Source of the DNA: Actinomycetes bacterium | GTDB taxonomy: Bacteria; Actinomycetota; Acidimicrobiia; Spongiisociales; UBA5794 | NCBI GenBank assembly: GCA_024640745.1 | Contig: JAHEEL010000104.1 | Coordinates: 1 to 8,093 of the forward strand | Direction: 5' to 3' | DNA: 8,093 nt | Shown: piece by piece, positions 6,206 to 8,093 of the stretch | How positions within the stretch are numbered: the first letter of the stretch is position 1 | Layout: each line of letters starts with the position of its first letter | Program-made: the position numbers and the translations under genes | The notes under the pieces: model-generated | Seen by the model: only the letters and a program-made list of their open reading frames with translations | What the model was told of the DNA's origin: nothing | The model's database searches: none

Positions 6206-6236
6206 CGGGGTGGGAACACCAGCGACGGAGGAGATC

Positions 6237-6638
6237 ATGGCCACGATCGTTGTGGGATTCAAGGACAACCCCGGGGGGCGCCGCGCCCTCGAACTCGCCA
6301 TCGATGAGGCGCGCCGGCGCAACGCGAAGCTGATCGTCGTCAACTCGCTGCGCGGCGGCTACGACACGTCACCCGAGGAGATCAACGAATCCCGCCGGGC
6401 GCTGAGCGGTATCGAGGAGCGCCTTCCCGACGAGGGCATCGAGTTCGACGTCCAGCAGTTGGTTCGGGACAATGCGGCGTCTGAAGACATCCTGCAGGTG
6501 GCATCTGAAGACAACGCCGAGCTGATCGTGGTCGGCTACCACCGGCGCAGCGCCACGGGCAAGCTCCTCCTCGGGAGCACCCCGCTGGCCGTGATGCAGG
6601 GCGCCGACTGCCCGGTTCTCGCGATCGCCGAGTCCTGA
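6237..6638 (+). CDS. universal stress protein, UspA family (133 aa)
   Basis: Single-domain Usp protein, soluble and usually dimeric; many members bind ATP and respond to starvation, hypoxia or redox stress. Seen: MATIVVGFKDNPGGRRALELAIDEA at the start, with the first strand and the Asp (D10) that normally contacts adenine; a variable linker (about 40-65); a second strand NAELIVVGYH (93-102); and the nucleotide-binding loop GYHRRSATGKLLLGST (100-115). The usual G-x2-G-x9-G-S/T reads G100-x2-R103-x9-G113-S114, so the middle glycine is Arg. Start: the ATG at 6237 follows a strong GGAGGAG with 3 nt spacing (GGAGG with 5 nt), and translation begins exactly at the domain. The frame is open further upstream, but without family sequence. 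It is divergent from the kinase/lyase gene and ends 16 bp from the convergent ald gene. The specific stress cannot be told from sequence. Confidence 0.92.
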   Translation: MATIVVGFKDNPGGRRALELAIDEARRRNAKLIVVNSLRGGYDTSPEEINESRRALSGIEERLPDEGIEFDVQQLVRDNAASEDILQVASEDNAELIVVGYHRRSATGKLLLGSTPLAVMQGADCPVLAIAES

Positions 6639-6658
6639 CCGACGGCGCCTCCGATCAG
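6635..6658. terminator. imperfect palindrome spanning both stop codons of convergent genes
   Basis: A 24 nt imperfect palindrome (ctga at one end, tcag at the other, ggcgcc at the centre; 16 of 24 positions symmetric) contains the stop codons of the stress-protein gene (6636-6638) and of ald (6655-6657). It may act as a weak two-way terminator. There is no T-tract, and the internal mismatches weaken the stem. Confidence 0.25.
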
Positions 6659-7791
6659 TCGGCGGCGCCGCAGCGCTCCTTGATCGCTCTGGCCGGATCG
6701 ACGTACTCGTACCCGAGGGCCGTCGCCACGTGCTCCTCGGTCACGACACCGCCGCACACGTTCAGACCACCGAGGAAATGGGGATCGTCGAGCAGCGCTC
6801 GCTTCGGTCCCTTGTCGGCGAGCGCCAGGGTGAATGGGAGCGTTGCGTTGTTCAGGGCATACGTCGATGTCTGCGGCACCGCACCCGGCATGTTCGCGAC
6901 GCAGTAGTGGACCACGCCGTCGACCACGTAGGTCGGGTCCTCATGGGTGGTCGGTCGCGACGTCTCGAAGCAGCCGCCCTGGTCGATCGCCACATCGACG
7001 ATCACCGAGCCCGGGCGCATGCGCTGCACCATGTCGGCGGTCACGAGCGTCGGGGCCCGATCGCCCTTCACGAGCACCGCCCCGATCACGAGATCGGCAT
7101 TCAGGACCAATTCCTCCACGGCAGCCCGAGTCGAGTACACCGTCTCGAGCGAATTGCCGAAGTGGCGGGCCAGCCGATTGAGCACCGGGACGCTCTTGTC
7201 GAGCACGACGACATCGCCGCCGAGGCCGGCAGCCATCTGAATGGCGTGCTCGCCGACGACACCGCCGCCGATGACGACGACACTTGCCGGCATCACGCCG
7301 GGAACCCCGCCGAGCAGCAGACCGGCGCCACCGTTCGGCGACTCGAGGCAGTGCGCCCCGGCCTGGATCGACATCCTCCCGGCGACCTGAGACATCGGCG
7401 CGAGCAACGGCAGACCGCCGAGATCATCGGTGACGGTTTCATAGGCGATGCACGTTGCACCGCTCGCGATCAGGTCCTTCGTCTGCTCGGGGTCCGGTGC
7501 CAGGTGTAGATACGTGAACAGGACATGATCGGGTCTCAGACGCCCGCGCTCCACGGCCTGCGGCTCCTTGACTTTGACGATCAGCGTCGCCTGTTCCCAG
7601 ACTTCGGCGGCAGTGAGAGCGATCGAAGCGCCGGCGGCGATGTAGTCGTCGTCGGATGCAGATATTCCAAGCCCGGCTCTCGTCTCGACGACCACCTCAT
7701 GGCCGTGGGCGACCAGCTCCCGCACCGAGGCGGGTGACAGGCCGACGCGGCGCTCCGCAGCTTTGATCTCCTTCGGACACCCAACAATCAT
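6655..7791 (-). CDS. ald: alanine dehydrogenase Ald (378 aa)
   Basis: NAD-dependent L-alanine dehydrogenase, reversible between alanine and pyruvate + NH4+ + NADH; cytosolic, normally hexameric. Key residues known from the M. tuberculosis enzyme fall at the same numbers: R15, K75 (KVKEP), H96 (YLHLAP) and D270 (VDVAIDQGGC). The nucleotide fold shows IGGGVVGEHA (174-183), and D198 (VVLDKS) supports NAD over NADP. The C-terminal signature VANMPGAVPQTSTYALNNATLPF (298-320) is complete. Start: two ATGs are adjacent (7794 and 7791). The second is preferred because GGAGG is then 6 nt away and the protein opens MIVGCPKEIK, aligned with the family's usual MRIGVPKEIK. Length is slightly above the 371 aa of the M. 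tuberculosis protein. It lies 68 bp downstream of a class III aminotransferase gene on the same strand and is probably cotranscribed; that arrangement suits recycling of transamination-derived alanine to pyruvate. Confidence 0.96.
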   Translation of the reverse strand: MIVGCPKEIKAAERRVGLSPASVRELVAHGHEVVVETRAGLGISASDDDYIAAGASIALTAAEVWEQATLIVKVKEPQAVERGRLRPDHVLFTYLHLAPDPEQTKDLIASGATCIAYETVTDDLGGLPLLAPMSQVAGRMSIQAGAHCLESPNGGAGLLLGGVPGVMPASVVVIGGGVVGEHAIQMAAGLGGDVVVLDKSVPVLNRLARHFGNSLETVYSTRAAVEELVLNADLVIGAVLVKGDRAPTLVTADMVQRMRPGSVIVDVAIDQGGCFETSRPTTHEDPTYVVDGVVHYCVANMPGAVPQTSTYALNNATLPFTLALADKGPKRALLDDPHFLGGLNVCGGVVTEEHVATALGYEYVDPARAIKERCGAAD

Positions 7792-7859
7792 CATTCACCT
7801 CCACATCGGCCCCGTCGTCGCCGACCGAACCATCAGTCTGCATCCAGGGCGGCTCTTCT
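7792..7859 (-). promoter_or_regulatory. short gap between aminotransferase and ald with a strong ribosome binding site
   Basis: This 68 bp gap between two minus-strand genes contains GGAGG (complement of 7798-7802) six nt before the preferred ald start. I see no terminator hairpin, so cotranscription is likely. Confidence 0.5.
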
Positions 7860-8093
7860 TCAGCTCTTTGCGAGAACGCTGCGCATCCCCCCAATCATCT
7901 GATCGATCTGATCGTCTGTGATCACGAGCGGCGGGCACATCAGGAGATAGGGAGGTAGGGGCCGCACGATGATGCCTTCATCGAGCAAGCGGTCCCGCGT
8001 GGCGACGGCGTCGATTCCGTCATTGAGGGTCACACCCCACACGGCTCCTTCACCGCGCACATTGACGAGGAGCCCATCATCCAGGAGGCCGGA
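7860..8093 (-). CDS. class III aminotransferase, C-terminal 77 residues (gene runs off the window)
   Basis: Only the 3' end is present. Read from the window edge, the peptide opens SGLLDDGLLVNVRGEGAVWGVTL and ends RSVLAKS with a TAG stop at 7860-7862. The block RGEGAVWGVTL (the usual VRGxGLmxGiel region), the stretch RDRLLDEGIIVRPLPPYLLMCPPLVITDDQID, and the closing helix are typical of the C-terminal domain of PLP-dependent fold-I class III aminotransferases such as omega-amino acid:pyruvate, taurine:pyruvate or diamine enzymes. The GTG at 8060 is an internal Val codon, not the start. The PLP lysine and substrate-defining regions lie outside the window, so the substrate is unknown. The neighbouring downstream ald suggests a pyruvate-dependent enzyme that makes alanine; this is inference. 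Confidence 0.8.
   Translation of the reverse strand, partial: SGLLDDGLLVNVRGEGAVWGVTLNDGIDAVATRDRLLDEGIIVRPLPPYLLMCPPLVITDDQIDQMIGGMRSVLAKS

Larger units (their letters stand above)
5937..6236. other. divergent intergenic region between kinase/phospho-lyase and universal stress protein genes
   Basis: About 300 bp with no convincing gene; short open frames here lack ribosome binding sites or family similarity. It holds a TANNNT hexamer near the kinase/lyase start (complement of 5947-5952), a perfect 14 bp palindrome (5961-5974), an inverted repeat cgatcgg / ccgatcg with a 10 nt spacer (6131-6154), and a -10-like TATGCT (6200-6205) plus a strong ribosome binding site for the stress-protein gene. 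Confidence 0.6.

Noticed and set aside
6009..6236. 76-codon N-terminal extension of the universal stress protein
   Set aside because: GGAGGAG precedes the ATG at 6237 and the Usp domain starts exactly there; the extension is Arg/Ser-rich and covers the likely promoter.
7860..8060. Standalone 66-residue gene starting at the GTG at 8060
   Set aside because: The frame stays open to the window edge and the residues before the GTG continue the aminotransferase C-terminal domain, so this is the end of a larger gene.

Overview
This is an 8.1 kb chromosomal stretch from a high-GC bacterium, most likely an actinobacterium. The grounds are the strong G/C bias at third codon positions, an Ald and a DUF427 protein of actinobacterial character, and several TANNNT -10-like hexamers placed at or just upstream of start codons with little or no leader. 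Acidimicrobiia would fit, but that is a guess from style; no rRNA or marker gene is present. There is no sign of phage, plasmid, transposase, CRISPR or tRNA genes.

Layout. Positions 36-1733 (minus) hold an acyl-CoA dehydrogenase with a long C-terminal extension. A roughly 200 bp divergent promoter region follows, with a perfect interrupted palindrome. It leads into a small DUF427 protein (1936-2424, plus) and a UDP-glucose 4-epimerase (2507-3469, plus). Positions 3470-3710 are a repeat-rich convergent intergenic region: a 25 bp direct repeat in tandem, one inverted copy of it, and two abutting perfect hairpins. Next is a two-domain fusion on the minus strand (3711-5936), with an APH-type small-molecule kinase joined to a PLP-dependent class III aminotransferase-fold domain resembling the eukaryotic ethanolamine-phosphate / phosphohydroxylysine phospho-lyases. 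About 300 bp of divergent regulatory DNA separates it from a UspA-type stress protein (6237-6638, plus). This converges within 16 bp on an alanine dehydrogenase (6655-7791, minus). Upstream of that gene on the same strand is the 3' end of a class III aminotransferase (7860-8093, running off the window).

How the genes may work together. The right half looks like amino-nitrogen catabolism. The fused kinase/lyase would phosphorylate an amino alcohol (hydroxylysine or ethanolamine are the precedents) and eliminate phosphate plus ammonia to give an aldehyde. The aminotransferase-ald pair could move an amino group onto pyruvate and then regenerate pyruvate from alanine with release of ammonia and NADH. 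The left half (acyl-CoA dehydrogenase, DUF427, GalE) is ordinary lipid and sugar-nucleotide metabolism with no clear tie to the rest. The most notable items are the fused kinase/phospho-lyase and the repeat/hairpin element between it and galE. Nothing here proves a previously undescribed system.
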